NCBI GenBank assembly: GCA_964640725.1 | Contig: CAZXIJ010000005.1 | Span: forward strand, 127,235 to 191,234 | DNA length: 64,000 nt | Source of the DNA: CALHVX01 sp964640725 | GTDB lineage: Bacteria > Pseudomonadota > Gammaproteobacteria > Pseudomonadales > Azotimanducaceae | Direction: 5' to 3' | Part shown: piece by piece, positions 34,072 to 44,855 of the stretch | How positions within the stretch are numbered: the first letter of the stretch is position 1 | Layout of the letters: the number at the start of each line of letters is the position of its first letter | Position numbers and translations under genes: made by a program | Notes under the pieces: generated by a model | The model's input: only the letters and a program-made list of their open reading frames with translations | What the model was told of the DNA's origin: nothing | The model's database searches: none

Positions 34072-36021
34072 GTGATCCAGGGACAGCAATTCAGCTTTGA
34101 GCGCGGTGAGCGAGTCATTTTCGAGCAGTGCTCGTTCATGCTCCACGCCGGCCAGCGCATCGGCATCGTTGGCCGCAACGGCGCTGGCAAATCCACCCTC
34201 TTCGAGTTGCTCAAGGGCAACCTGCAGCCGAGCGCCGGCGATCTGGACGTGCCCGCCGACTGGCGCATCACCCACATGGCGCAGGAAGTCACGCCGAGTG
34301 CGCGCTCCGCCCTGGAGTTCGTGATCGACGGGCACATCGAGCTGCGCGCCCTCGAAGCTGACCTGGCAAAGGCAGAAGCCGACAACGACGCCATGGCCCT
34401 GGCGACCGCCCACGACCGGATGGCGGACCTGGGCGGCTACGAGGCCGAGGCGCGAGCCGGCCAGATCCTGTACGGGCTCGGCTTCGGCAAGGACGATTTC
34501 GCCAAGGCGCACCAGGAGTTTTCCGGCGGCTGGCGGATCCGCCTGTCACTGGCCCAGGCCCTGATGCGGCCGACCGATTTGCTGCTCCTGGACGAGCCCA
34601 CCAACCACCTCGACCTGGAAGCGACCGTCTGGCTCGAAGGCTACCTGCAGCAGTTCGAAGGCACGCTGCTGGTGATCGCCCACGACCGGGCGTTCCTGGA
34701 TACGGTCTCGACCCACATCCTGCACCTGCAGCGCGCCGCGATGACCAGCTACAAAGGCAACTACAGCAGCTTCGAGGCGCAGCGGCTGGCAAAGCTGGAG
34801 CAGCAGCAAGCGCTGGCCCGCAAGCAGGCCGCGAAGATGGAACACATGATGGACTTCGTGCGCCGGTTCCGCGCCAAGGCTTCCAAGGCCAAGCAGGCAC
34901 AAAGCCGGTTGAAGGCCCTGGAGCGCATGGAGCAGGTTGCCGTCATGCAGGCGGACTCGCCCTATCGTCTGAGCTTCCCGAATCCCGAGGCGCTGTCGAC
35001 GCCGCTGATCGGGCTGAGCGACCTGGCCCTGGGCTACGGCAACAGCCGAGTGCTCGATGACATCAAAGCCTCGATCATGCCCGGAGACCGGATCGGGATA
35101 CTGGGCGAGAACGGCGCCGGCAAGTCCACGCTGCTGAAGGCCGTCGTTGGCGACCTCAAACCGCAATCGGGGGACATCGTGCGCGGCAAGCACAGCCAGG
35201 TCGGCTACTTCGCGCAGCACCAGCTCGAGACGCTGAGCCGGCACGACACGCCGCTGGAAACCTATTGCCGACGCTTCGCGGTGACCGAACAGCAGGGCCG
35301 GGACGCGCTCGGGCACTGGGGCTTTGACGGGACCATGGTCAACCGCCCGGTTGACAGCCTGTCCGGCGGCGAAAAAGCCAGGCTGGTGCTGGCCATCATC
35401 GCCCGGGAACAACCGGCCATCCTGGTGCTGGACGAGCCCACCAACCATCTGGACCTGGACATGCGGGAAGCCCTGTCCATGTCCCTGCAAAGCTACGAAG
35501 GCGCGTTGCTGCTGGTCTCGCATGATCGCAGCTTGCTGGAGCGTTGCGTGGACGAGTACTGGATCGTGCGCGACGGGCGGGTGGAGCGTTACCAGGACAC
35601 CGTTGGCGACTACGCGCAATGGGTCCGCAGCGAGCGCGGCGGCAAGGGTGCCGGGCGCAGCAAGCGCAAAGGGAATTCCGCGAAAACCAGCTCGTCGGCC
35701 AATCCACCCAGCGCTTCGGGCCCAGCAACAGGGTCGGAGCCTTCAGCGGCGCAGCGCCGCAAGGAGGCTGCCGCTGCGCGCCGGGCCCTGAAACCGCTGC
35801 GCGACGAGCAGAAGAAGCTGGAGACCCGAATTTCGACGCTGGAGCGTCAGATCGGCGAGGTGGAAGGCAAGCTCGCGGACCCGGAGAGCTACGCGGCACT
35901 GCCGCCAGCAGAGCTCGACGAGCTCATGGCCCAATCGGGAAAGCTGAGAAAAAAATTGGACGACACTGAGCAGGCCTGGTTCAGCCTGACCGAGCAGATC
36001 GACTCAAAATCTGCCGGCTGA
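34072..36021 (+). CDS. ABC-F family ATPase (YheS/Uup type)
   Basis: A 649-residue soluble protein with two ABC domains. The first has Walker A GRNGAGKST (34-42), signature FSGGWRIRLSLAQAL and LLLLDEPTNHLDLEATVWLE. The second has GENGAGKSTLLKA, LSGGEKARLVLAI and LVLDEPTNHLDLDMREAL. The linker between them is the charged helical pair of ABC-F proteins. The C-terminus adds a low-complexity stretch and a coiled coil (LRDEQKKLETRISTLERQ) like Uup/YheS. These act on the ribosome as translation factors. The GTG start at 34072 gives the normal N-terminus IQGQQFSFERGERVIF. Confidence 0.92.
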   Translation: MIQGQQFSFERGERVIFEQCSFMLHAGQRIGIVGRNGAGKSTLFELLKGNLQPSAGDLDVPADWRITHMAQEVTPSARSALEFVIDGHIELRALEADLAKAEADNDAMALATAHDRMADLGGYEAEARAGQILYGLGFGKDDFAKAHQEFSGGWRIRLSLAQALMRPTDLLLLDEPTNHLDLEATVWLEGYLQQFEGTLLVIAHDRAFLDTVSTHILHLQRAAMTSYKGNYSSFEAQRLAKLEQQQALARKQAAKMEHMMDFVRRFRAKASKAKQAQSRLKALERMEQVAVMQADSPYRLSFPNPEALSTPLIGLSDLALGYGNSRVLDDIKASIMPGDRIGILGENGAGKSTLLKAVVGDLKPQSGDIVRGKHSQVGYFAQHQLETLSRHDTPLETYCRRFAVTEQQGRDALGHWGFDGTMVNRPVDSLSGGEKARLVLAIIAREQPAILVLDEPTNHLDLDMREALSMSLQSYEGALLLVSHDRSLLERCVDEYWIVRDGRVERYQDTVGDYAQWVRSERGGKGAGRSKRKGNSAKTSSSANPPSASGPATGSEPSAAQRRKEAAAARRALKPLRDEQKKLETRISTLERQIGEVEGKLADPESYAALPPAELDELMAQSGKLRKKLDDTEQAWFSLTEQIDSKSAG

Positions 36022-36120
36022 GCCCAGTGTCGTCCGGTGCTGTCGACGGGCAAGGCCGTCGCAACCCCTGGCCAGCATTTCGGCCAACGGGAACGCTCTT
36101 GGGGAACGGTTCCTCGAAAC

Positions 36121-37158
36121 TCAGTCTTCCTCGACAATGATCTCCATATCGTCGCCGGTCGATTCGATACGAATCCTGCGGACGATCTTCTCGGCCTTGT
36201 TGAAAGCGCCGGCGTCGACCTTAACGGCACGCTCGCGCCCCTTCCGGCGCACCTTCGCCTCGAGGGTGCCCGTATCGGCCTTGGCAATGAGCGCCTGCGC
36301 CAGGGTGGCATCGGTGACCGGCTCATCGTTCAGCGACAACAGGACATCGCCGTTGCGCAGCTCGCCGCTGCCGCTGGGTGCATCAATAACCAGCACGCCC
36401 GCCTCAACGCCAAAGTAGCCGCCCAGACTTTCGTCCAGGTCAATCAGCCGGGGCTGCTCGCGGCTCAGGTTAATGACCTGCGAGCGCATGCCGCTCATAT
36501 TCATGCCCGGCGTGGCGAGCGCCGCGGCGCTCATCGCAACGCTCTGCGCTGCCGCTGCGATCCCCTCTTCCAGCCCGTCGAGATCAACATCGATACCGAA
36601 ACGATCTTTGAGCGCTGCCATCGTTGCGGTGACCTCTTTGTCGTGCCCGCGAGTGGTCACGGTGGCCGGGTACTCGTCACCGTCACGCTCAAAGACCACC
36701 GTGACCGGATCTCCGGCCGTGACCCGCTTCATCTCCCGAGACAGATTGCCGAGCGGCGAGGCGCCGGATTTGCCCAGGGACACGCCGTTGATCTTGATGA
36801 TCTTGTCGCCGGGCTTCAGGCCAGCCTCTTCGGCACCGCCCCCGGGCGTGATGCCGGTCAAGCGCAGCTTGCCGTTGTTGCCGTTATCGTCGATCAGAAT
36901 GCCGAGCATGGCCTTGCGTGGGTTCTTCGGCGAGCGCGAATACTTCTCCCGGTTCAGCTCTGCCAGTTTCTGCGCCGCGTCATCGAGCTGGCGGCGCGCC
37001 TCCGCCAGGCGCTGCTCCAGCTCCGAACCCACCATTTCCGGCGCATCCCCTGCCAGGACCGCCGGCGCAAAGGTCAGGCCGGCGAGCATCAGCAGCGCGC
37101 CGCTCACCGCCACCAGCACTCTCTGCCACAGCAGCGCGTGTTCCTTGGTGTTGTACAT
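36121..37158 (-). CDS. Exported PDZ-domain protein
   Basis: A 345-residue protein. A GGAGG seven bases upstream fixes the ATG at 37158. An N-terminal membrane or signal segment (QRVLVAVSGALLMLAGLTFA) precedes a helical stretch, then a first PDZ domain (KAMLGILIDDNG ... AGLKPGDKIIKINGVSL) and a second PDZ-like module (GYFGVEAGVLVIDAP, ELRNGDVLLSLNDEPVTD). No protease domain is present. It is the third gene of the sigma / anti-sigma / PDZ unit, so a periplasmic sensing or scaffold role for the sigma system is a reasonable inference. Confidence 0.82.
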   Translation of the reverse strand: MYNTKEHALLWQRVLVAVSGALLMLAGLTFAPAVLAGDAPEMVGSELEQRLAEARRQLDDAAQKLAELNREKYSRSPKNPRKAMLGILIDDNGNNGKLRLTGITPGGGAEEAGLKPGDKIIKINGVSLGKSGASPLGNLSREMKRVTAGDPVTVVFERDGDEYPATVTTRGHDKEVTATMAALKDRFGIDVDLDGLEEGIAAAAQSVAMSAAALATPGMNMSGMRSQVINLSREQPRLIDLDESLGGYFGVEAGVLVIDAPSGSGELRNGDVLLSLNDEPVTDATLAQALIAKADTGTLEAKVRRKGRERAVKVDAGAFNKAEKIVRRIRIESTGDDMEIIVEED

Positions 37159-37190
37159 GGCGTACCTCCTTCCCGTTGTCAGCCCGCCCA

Positions 37191-37907
37191 TCAGTAGAGC
37201 CCTGCTGTGTCGGCCATTTGTTCCTGCTGGACCGCCACCAGGGTCTCCAGCAGCTGCACCCGTTGCCGCCACAGCTGTTCTTTGAGCTCCGGATTCATAG
37301 GCTCTTCTTCGATCAGAGCATTGAGCTCCGCATCCAGGTCAGCGATGCGATACAGCAGGGCCTGCCGGCTCCGGGCCGGCTGCTCGCTGGTGCTTGAGAC
37401 CGGCAACCGGGCCACTGCCTCAAGCTGCTGAGATCGGCCAATGAGCTCAGAGATCGAGCTGGACATGGCCGGTGCCGCGTTCTCGACCGCGGCGCCGTCA
37501 GCGACCAGCGGGGCAGGCCCGGAACCGGGCGCGGTGCCCGTGTCGGCCATCTGCGGCAGCCAGATGGCGCTGCCAAGGGCAGCCAGCAGGAACACGCTGG
37601 CCGCGGTGGCGAGGGGAAAGCGCAGCTGCCAGCGGCGCGGCTCAGGCTTCGCCTTGGCCGCGAACAGCGGCTGCACCTGCGGGCCGCTGTCCGGCGGGGG
37701 GCTGGCGAGTCGCCCCTGGATCCGTTCAAAGACCTCCGGGTCCGGCATCACATCCGGCAAGTCCCGCAGTGCGCCGCGGATCTGCTGCAGCTGCTCGAGC
37801 TGCGCCTGCGCATCTTCGTCGGCTGCTATATCGGCGCGCACCTCGGCGGGCAAGGGCTCGCCATCTCGCAGCGCAAGGAGTTCAGCAATGGTGGGTTGTC
37901 TGCTCAT
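37191..37907 (-). CDS. Putative anti-sigma factor, single membrane span
   Basis: A 238-residue protein. The N-terminal helical cytoplasmic domain starts SRQPTIAELLALRDGEPLP with the shape of anti-sigma N-termini (but no zinc-binding HxxxCxxC). One transmembrane helix follows at about residues 100-120 (ATAASVFLLAALGSAIWL), then a Pro/Ala/Ser linker and a periplasmic coiled coil ending QQEQMADTAGLY. It starts 4 bases after the ECF sigma factor stop on the same strand. The assignment rests on context and topology. Confidence 0.65.
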   Translation of the reverse strand: MSRQPTIAELLALRDGEPLPAEVRADIAADEDAQAQLEQLQQIRGALRDLPDVMPDPEVFERIQGRLASPPPDSGPQVQPLFAAKAKPEPRRWQLRFPLATAASVFLLAALGSAIWLPQMADTGTAPGSGPAPLVADGAAVENAAPAMSSSISELIGRSQQLEAVARLPVSSTSEQPARSRQALLYRIADLDAELNALIEEEPMNPELKEQLWRQRVQLLETLVAVQQEQMADTAGLY

Positions 37908-37911
37908 AGTT

Positions 37912-38508
37912 TCACTTCGCTGTTGCCGGTTGCGACCCGCCGGACAGTGCCGGCTGATACCACTCGGCCAGTTTCTCGTAGCCCCGGGCCAGCTGGGACT
38001 TCGAGAAGCTGGTCGTCTTGCCCATCAACTCACCGATCTCCCGGTGCGTGTAGCCCTCGACGTCGTGGAGCCAAACCACGACTCGCGTCTCTGGCGTCAG
38101 CCGCTCCAGGGCACGCTCGATATCGGGCGTCGCCTCCATGGTGCCGCTGGCCGCGGATTCATCGTCCTGATCCAGCCAGCCGCCGCTGTCGTCCGGCCGG
38201 CCGTCATCCTGCAGCCGCCGGGCGTGCCAGGGGGAGCGCAGCCGCATCAGACAGAGGTTGATCGCGACTTTGCGGATCCAGCCAATCAGGGCCTTTGGCT
38301 CCCGCACTTCGCCGCCGCGCTCGATCACCTGCACGAAGGTGTCCTGCACCACCTCCTGCGCCGCCTGCCGATCCTGCAACATCCGCACGGCGAGGCCCAT
38401 AATTGGCGGGGCCACACAGCGGTAAAGCTCCCCATGCGCTGACGCGTCGCCCAGCGCGAGTTTGTGAGCGATTTCAGGCTCAAGTTGAATGTCGGCAAAG
38501 CCCGCCAT
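37912..38508 (-). CDS. ECF (RpoE-like) RNA polymerase sigma factor
   Basis: A 198-residue sigma-70-family factor. Region 2 shows AVRMLQDRQAAQEVVQDTFVQVI and the following IGWIRKVAINLCLMRLR. After a linker of about 30 acidic residues, region 4 shows LERLTPETRVVVWLHDVEGY and the helix-turn-helix THREIGELMGKTTSFSKSQLARG. It is first in a three-gene unit with the anti-sigma-like and PDZ genes. I see no clear ECF-type promoter upstream. Confidence 0.88.
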   Translation of the reverse strand: MAGFADIQLEPEIAHKLALGDASAHGELYRCVAPPIMGLAVRMLQDRQAAQEVVQDTFVQVIERGGEVREPKALIGWIRKVAINLCLMRLRSPWHARRLQDDGRPDDSGGWLDQDDESAASGTMEATPDIERALERLTPETRVVVWLHDVEGYTHREIGELMGKTTSFSKSQLARGYEKLAEWYQPALSGGSQPATAK

Positions 38509-38617
38509 GGCATATAGATGCGCCAGCCCCGGAAAGGGTCGCAGCCGGTCGCACTTTTTTTGAAGATACCTGCAAGGCTAGCGCACGCTCAGCCGGGGCT
38601 GGGCCGAAATGTTCGAC

Positions 38618-38629
38618 GAACGATCGTTC
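38618..38629. promoter_or_regulatory. 12-bp palindrome GAACGATCGTTC, candidate operator
   Basis: A perfect inverted repeat in the intergenic region between the sigma gene and the TetR gene. TetR-family operators are often palindromes of this size, so autoregulation is possible. There is no direct evidence. Confidence 0.35.
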
Positions 38630-38769
38630 CGTCCAGGTCGGATTACATTAACTTGGGTATCGGCGCCCCTAAAGGTGGTTAAATGCCCGGGCAAAGCCGC
38701 AAATCACGCTCGTACGACCGTTAGCAGCACATCTATATCGGCCGTTCGGTCCAGCGGCTACGGACCCGA

Positions 38770-38929
38770 GATAGACGGATAGACGGATAGACGGATAGAN
38801 NNNNNNNNNNNNNNNNNNNNNNNNNNNNNNNNNNNNNNNNNNNNNNNNNNNNNNNNNNNNNNNNNNNNNNNNNNNNNNNNNNNNNNNNNNNNNNNNNNNG
38901 ATAGACGGATAGACGGATAGACGGATAGA
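38770..38929. repeat. 8-bp tandem repeat (GATAGACG) on both sides of an assembly gap
   Basis: Three full copies of GATAGACG plus GATAGA lie before the gap (38770-38799), and three more plus GATAGA after it (38900-38929). True copy number is unknown. The last unit ends about 20 bases upstream of the TetR ATG, directly before the AGGA ribosome site. Confidence 0.9.
38800..38899. other. Assembly gap (100 N) within the 8-bp repeat
   Basis: Exactly 100 Ns, a placeholder length. The same octanucleotide flanks both sides, so the missing sequence is most simply more repeat units. Confidence 0.95.
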
Positions 38930-38948
38930 TGCGAACCAGGATGCCTTC

Positions 38949-39515
38949 ATGGACCAGAACGCCGCCAAAGATGCTCAGCGCGTCCAGCTGAACGACGCCC
39001 TGCGCGGCGTGTTCCTCGACGCCGGCTACGCCGGTGCGAGCCTGACCCGGCTCGCCGCTGCCACCGAGCTGGGCAAGGCCAGCCTTTACCACTACTACCC
39101 GGGCGGCAAGGCGGAGATGGCCCAGACCCTGGTGCGCGAGGCGATCTACCAGCTGCAGCTGGAAGTGTTCAGCCCCTTAAGCCGGGGCGGGCCACCGGAA
39201 GACCAGCTGCTGGCCTGCATCGACGGGTTTTCGCGCTACGTCGCTGGCGGGCAGCAAAACTGCATTATCAGCCTGTTTACGGCCGAGCAGGCGCCGGTCG
39301 TTGACGGCCGTCAGATCGCGGCCCAGTTCGATGACTGGTGCCGGCAGCTTGCCGAGCCCTATGTCGCGCTGGGGCAAAAGCCAAAGGCAGCCTTGCGCAG
39401 TGCCCGCCAGCTGCTGGCCGGGCTCTACGGCGCGCTGGCGCTATCGCAGCTGCTGGGCGACCCGAAGGAATATCGCCGGGGCGCGAAGCGGCTCAAAAAC
39501 CAGCTTCGCGGCTAG
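38949..39515 (+). CDS. TetR-family transcriptional regulator (LmrA/YxaF-like)
   Basis: A 188-residue repressor. The N-terminal helix-turn-helix is recognisable in GYAGASLTRLAAATELGKAS followed by LYHYYPGGKAEMAQTLV, the wording typical of the LmrA/YxaF branch (TetR_C_24-like). The C-terminal ligand domain is helical (LLACIDGFSRYVAGGQQNC). The ATG at 38949 follows an AGGA. The GATAGACG repeat lies just upstream. It is convergent with the FAD reductase by a 4-base overlap. The regulated genes are not known. Confidence 0.88.
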   Translation: MDQNAAKDAQRVQLNDALRGVFLDAGYAGASLTRLAAATELGKASLYHYYPGGKAEMAQTLVREAIYQLQLEVFSPLSRGGPPEDQLLACIDGFSRYVAGGQQNCIISLFTAEQAPVVDGRQIAAQFDDWCRQLAEPYVALGQKPKAALRSARQLLAGLYGALALSQLLGDPKEYRRGAKRLKNQLRG

Positions 39516-40942
39516 CGCAGCCAGCCTTGCACCCGCTCCAGCACGCGCAGCGCGCCCTGCGGGGCCCGGGCCTTGCGCCAGACCCCGGCGGAGAGCTTGT
39601 TGGCTTCAGAGTAAGTCGGGTAGATATGGATCACCCCCATGATCTTTTTCAGCCCCAGGCCATGGGTCATGGCGCTGACGAACTCGGTAATGAGCTCGCC
39701 GGCGTGCGGGCCAACGATGGTCGCGCCGAGGATCTTGTCGCTGCCCGGTTTGGTCAGCACTTTCACCCAGCCTTCGGCGTTGCCCTCGGCGATCGCGCGA
39801 TCCAGGTCGTCGAGGTTGTAGTGGGTCACATCGCAGGCAATGCCCTGCGCCGCGGCCTCGTCTTCTGACAACCCGACCCGGGCGACCTCCGGTTCTGTGT
39901 AAGTGCACCAGGGCACGACGTTGTAGTTGACCTTCGACTTCCAGATCCAGCCAAACATGGCGTTCAGCGACGCATAGCCTGCCTGGTGGCTGGCAATATG
40001 CGTGAACTGGTAAGGGCCTGCGACGTCGCCACAGGCAAAGATGTTCGGCTGCGAGGTGCGCAGATACTCGTCCACCTCGATGGTGCCGTTCTTTGCCAGA
40101 CGCACGCCGGCTGCCTCGAGGTTCAGGCTCTCGCTGTGCGGTCGCCGGCCCACCGCCACCAGGATCTTGTCGAACGGCAGCCGCTCCTTCGGGCCGCCGC
40201 CCGTGGGCTCGACGACCAGCACGTTACCTTCCACCGCGATTGCGTCCGTGCCGTTGCGAACGACCACGCCTTCGGCCTCGAAGACCGCTTTAATGTGGGC
40301 TGACGCGTCCGCATCTTCTTTCGGAATCAGGTGCTCCGAGCGGTTGACCAGGGTGACCTGCGACCCAAGCCGGGCAAAGGACTGCGCCAGCTCGCAGCCA
40401 ATGGGGCCGCCGCCGATCACCACCAGACGCCGGGGCTGCTCGCGGATCGCCCAGACATCGTCAGAGGTCAGCGCTCCGGCTTCTTGCAGGCCGGGAATGG
40501 GCGGCACGAAGGGCGTGCCGCCCGTTGCCAGGATAATGGACTTGCCGCTGATCACCTCGCCGTTGACCTCGACCCGGTGGGCGTCGAGCAGCTTGGCCTC
40601 GCCAATGATGCAGTTCACCCCCAGCTCCGTGTAGCGCTCTACGGAATCCTTGGGCTTGATGGTGTCAATCGCAGCCTGCACCCGGTCCATCACGGCCGGG
40701 AAGTCCACCTCGGGCTCTACGGATTTCAGGCCGTAGTCGCTGCCGTGGCGCATCAAGTGCGCGGCTTTGGCTGCGCTGATCAGGGTTTTGCTGGGCACGC
40801 AGCCGGTGTTCAGGCAGTCGCCGCCCATCAGGTGCTTTTCGATCAGCGTCACCCGTGCCTTGAGTGTGGCAGCAATCAGCGCCGCAATCAGGCCGCCGGA
40901 ACCTGCCCCGATCACGATCAGGTTGTTGTCGTAGTTCGCCAT
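39512..40942 (-). CDS. FAD-dependent disulfide oxidoreductase (mercuric reductase / Lpd-like)
   Basis: A 476-residue flavoprotein of the class I pyridine nucleotide-disulfide family. The FAD motif GAGSGG is at residues 12-17, the redox-active GGDCLNTGCVPSK at about 41-53, the NAD(P) motif VVIGGGPIGCELAQSF, and the second FAD motif IFACGDV. The C-terminal dimer motif is HIYPTYSEANK where lipoamide dehydrogenases have HAHPT. There is no C-terminal vicinal Cys pair, so mercury reduction is unlikely. It is co-directional with the TVP38 gene 83 bases upstream, a pairing I recall from other proteobacteria. Confidence 0.88.
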   Translation of the reverse strand: MANYDNNLIVIGAGSGGLIAALIAATLKARVTLIEKHLMGGDCLNTGCVPSKTLISAAKAAHLMRHGSDYGLKSVEPEVDFPAVMDRVQAAIDTIKPKDSVERYTELGVNCIIGEAKLLDAHRVEVNGEVISGKSIILATGGTPFVPPIPGLQEAGALTSDDVWAIREQPRRLVVIGGGPIGCELAQSFARLGSQVTLVNRSEHLIPKEDADASAHIKAVFEAEGVVVRNGTDAIAVEGNVLVVEPTGGGPKERLPFDKILVAVGRRPHSESLNLEAAGVRLAKNGTIEVDEYLRTSQPNIFACGDVAGPYQFTHIASHQAGYASLNAMFGWIWKSKVNYNVVPWCTYTEPEVARVGLSEDEAAAQGIACDVTHYNLDDLDRAIAEGNAEGWVKVLTKPGSDKILGATIVGPHAGELITEFVSAMTHGLGLKKIMGVIHIYPTYSEANKLSAGVWRKARAPQGALRVLERVQGWLR

Positions 40943-41025
40943 GGGAAATCTCTTTCAGAAACAGTGGAAGGTGATGGTCCTGGTGCCCGGGCGCGCTCGC
41001 CAGGCGGGGGCAGTCAGGCAGCAGT

Positions 41026-41736
41026 CTATTCTGCCGGCCCTTTGCGGCGGGCTTTCACGAGCTCCAGCCCTTTCTTCGCCAGCAGCGGGAAGACCCCGAG
41101 CAGGGTAAAGGCCGCGATCAGGCCGGGGCTGAGAATGTCTCCAGGGCTCGCGACCTCTGCCAGCTGTGTGCCCGCAAAGACAAACACCAGCGTGCCGGGT
41201 ATCATGCCGACCTGGCTGATCCAGTAAAACGGCCAGACGCGCATCTGCGTCAGGCCCATCACCAGGTTGATCACGAAGAACGGAAACAGCGGCACCATGC
41301 GCAGGCTGAACAGATAGAAGCCGCCATCGCGCTCAAGGCCAGCGTTCATTTTTGCCAGCTGTCCGGCGTACTTTGACTGGACCCACTCGCCGACCAGCTT
41401 GCGGCTGAGCAGCATGGCCAGCGTTGCCCCAAGCGCGCTGGCAAAGGACACCAGGCCAAAGCCCCAGGCGAGACCAAAGACGGCCCCCGCCGCCAGCGTC
41501 ATAATGGCCGCCCCCGGCAGGGAGGCCGCTGCCACCACCACGTAGCCAACAAAGAAACCGACGCGGCTCAGAACCGGGTTGGCCGCCACCCAGTCGCCGA
41601 GCGCTTCCCGGCCGGCTTGCAGCCGCTCGAGACTCAGGTACTGGTTCAGATCGAAAATGAAGAACGCTGCGATCGCCGCCGCCAGCAGTGCCAGCAGCAG
41701 AATTTTAACGTTGCCCCTTCGGTAGCTTGCGCTCAT
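41026..41736 (-). CDS. TVP38/TMEM64-family membrane protein
   Basis: A 236-residue integral membrane protein of the DedA/VTT superfamily. The conserved core reads SLPGAAIMTLAAGAVFGLAWGFG ... ALGATLAMLLSRKLVG, then the LRMVPLFPFFVINLVMGLTQMR loop and GMIPGTLVFVFAGTQL. Bacterial members are implicated in membrane lipid handling; the specific function is unknown. It is the first gene of the unit with the FAD reductase and is divergent from hemB with a 24-base gap. Confidence 0.9.
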   Translation of the reverse strand: MSASYRRGNVKILLLALLAAAIAAFFIFDLNQYLSLERLQAGREALGDWVAANPVLSRVGFFVGYVVVAAASLPGAAIMTLAAGAVFGLAWGFGLVSFASALGATLAMLLSRKLVGEWVQSKYAGQLAKMNAGLERDGGFYLFSLRMVPLFPFFVINLVMGLTQMRVWPFYWISQVGMIPGTLVFVFAGTQLAEVASPGDILSPGLIAAFTLLGVFPLLAKKGLELVKARRKGPAE

Positions 41737-41760
41737 TACAGTAGTATCCGCCCGTCAGTG

Positions 41761-42771
<1,011 letters not shown>

Positions 42772-42861
42772 CGCCGCGCCGCAGGCCCTTGCACGGGCGC
42801 CCGTCGGCCCCATGGTAGGCTTGGCGACAATATTTCGATTTCTACACTACCGGAGCTTCCC

Positions 42862-43188
42862 ATGAGCGACGACATCCTTCACACCAGCGACACCAACTTC
42901 GAGTCCGACGTGCTCGGCAGCGACAAGCCTGTGCTGGTCGACTACTGGGCGGAATGGTGCGGGCCCTGCAAAATGATCGCGCCGATCCTGGACGAAATCG
43001 CCAGCGAGTACGGCGACCGCGTGCGGATCTGCAAGCTGGACATCGATGCCAACCAGGAGACGCCCCCGAAGTACGGCGTACGCGGCATCCCAACGCTGAT
43101 GCTGTTCAAGAACGGGCAGGTCGAGGCTACGAAAGTCGGCGCCCTGTCCAAGAGCCAATTGGCGGCCTTTCTGGACAGCAACATCTAG
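42862..43188 (+). CDS. trxA: Thioredoxin 1
   Basis: A 108-residue cytosolic thiol-disulfide reductase. The active site is WCGPC (Cys33, Cys36) in DYWAEWCGPCKMIAP; the cis-Pro loop GIPTLMLFKNG and the end AAFLDSNI are canonical. The rho gene follows after its own promoter, the usual gammaproteobacterial trxA-rho order. Confidence 0.96.
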   Translation: MSDDILHTSDTNFESDVLGSDKPVLVDYWAEWCGPCKMIAPILDEIASEYGDRVRICKLDIDANQETPPKYGVRGIPTLMLFKNGQVEATKVGALSKSQLAAFLDSNI

Positions 43189-43204
43189 CAAGCCGTGGTT
43201 GCGA

Positions 43205-43233
43205 GCGCGCTGGCCGGGGCTCCCCCAGCGCGC
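43205..43233 (+). terminator. Stem-loop after trxA
   Basis: GCGCGCTGG and CCAGCGCGC form a perfect 9-bp stem with an 11-base loop, starting 17 bases past the trxA stop. No T run follows, so it may be a transcript-end stabiliser or rely on Rho. Confidence 0.5.
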
Positions 43234-43287
43234 CTGTAGCACCCGCCCACCCGGGTTTTGCGAGCGATCCGCCGGTGATCTAACCCC

Positions 43288-43315
43288 TTGACGAGGCGGC
43301 TCAAAGCACTAAACT
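43288..43315 (+). promoter_or_regulatory. Sigma-70 promoter for rho
   Basis: TTGACG (43288-43293), a 16-base spacer and TAAACT (43310-43315) make a good -35/-10 pair. The start of transcription would be near 43322, giving a leader of about 260 bases. Confidence 0.6.
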
Positions 43316-43584
43316 GCCTGCGACGACTGATTTTCAGTGCGGCCACGCCGCTCCTACCGTCACTCTCTTCAACCTCTCACTGGCGCCGGTTACCGGGCCG
43401 ATTCGAGGCACGCTGCAGAACGTGCAGCCAAGAAGAAAAATGCTTTCGCTGGGCCCTGACGGCCCGCCAGAAGCCAACAAGTCAACGCGCCCGCGAACGG
43501 GAGATACCGCCGGCGCGACATGACCGACCTTCACTCCGGCCGCTTTCCACGGCCGCACCCCACAGCTGAGCAAGTGCACCCACT

Positions 43585-44850
<1,266 letters not shown>

Positions 44851-44855
44851 CCGCG

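Larger units (their letters stand above)
38509..38948. other. Divergent intergenic region with palindrome, 8-bp repeat and assembly gap
   Basis: Lies between the divergent ECF sigma and TetR genes. It contains a 12-bp palindrome at 38618-38629, a T run (38547-38553), the 8-bp repeat described separately and 100 Ns. No gene can be supported. Minus-strand open frames across the repeat arise only because the repeat has no stop codon in that direction. Confidence 0.6.
43189..43584. other. trxA-rho intergenic region (396 bases)
   Basis: It holds a 9-bp stem-loop after trxA, a sigma-70-type promoter at 43288-43315 and a roughly 260-base untranslated leader before rho. No gene is supported. A long leader is typical for the autoregulated rho gene. 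Confidence 0.6.

Noticed and set aside
31909..36021. ParA plus neighbours as a plasmid partition or integrated plasmid locus
   Set aside because: No ParB, no parS-like iterons, no replication gene; flanked by ordinary chromosomal genes.
38669..39092. Minus-strand frames across the 8-bp repeat giving Ser-Ile-Arg-Leu-type repeats
   Set aside because: The repeat has no stop codons in that direction in any frame, so openness is trivial, and the Ns are artificial.
39512..40942. Calling the FAD reductase a mercuric reductase with mer operon
   Set aside because: No N-terminal metal-binding domain, no terminal Cys pair and no merR, merT or merP genes nearby.
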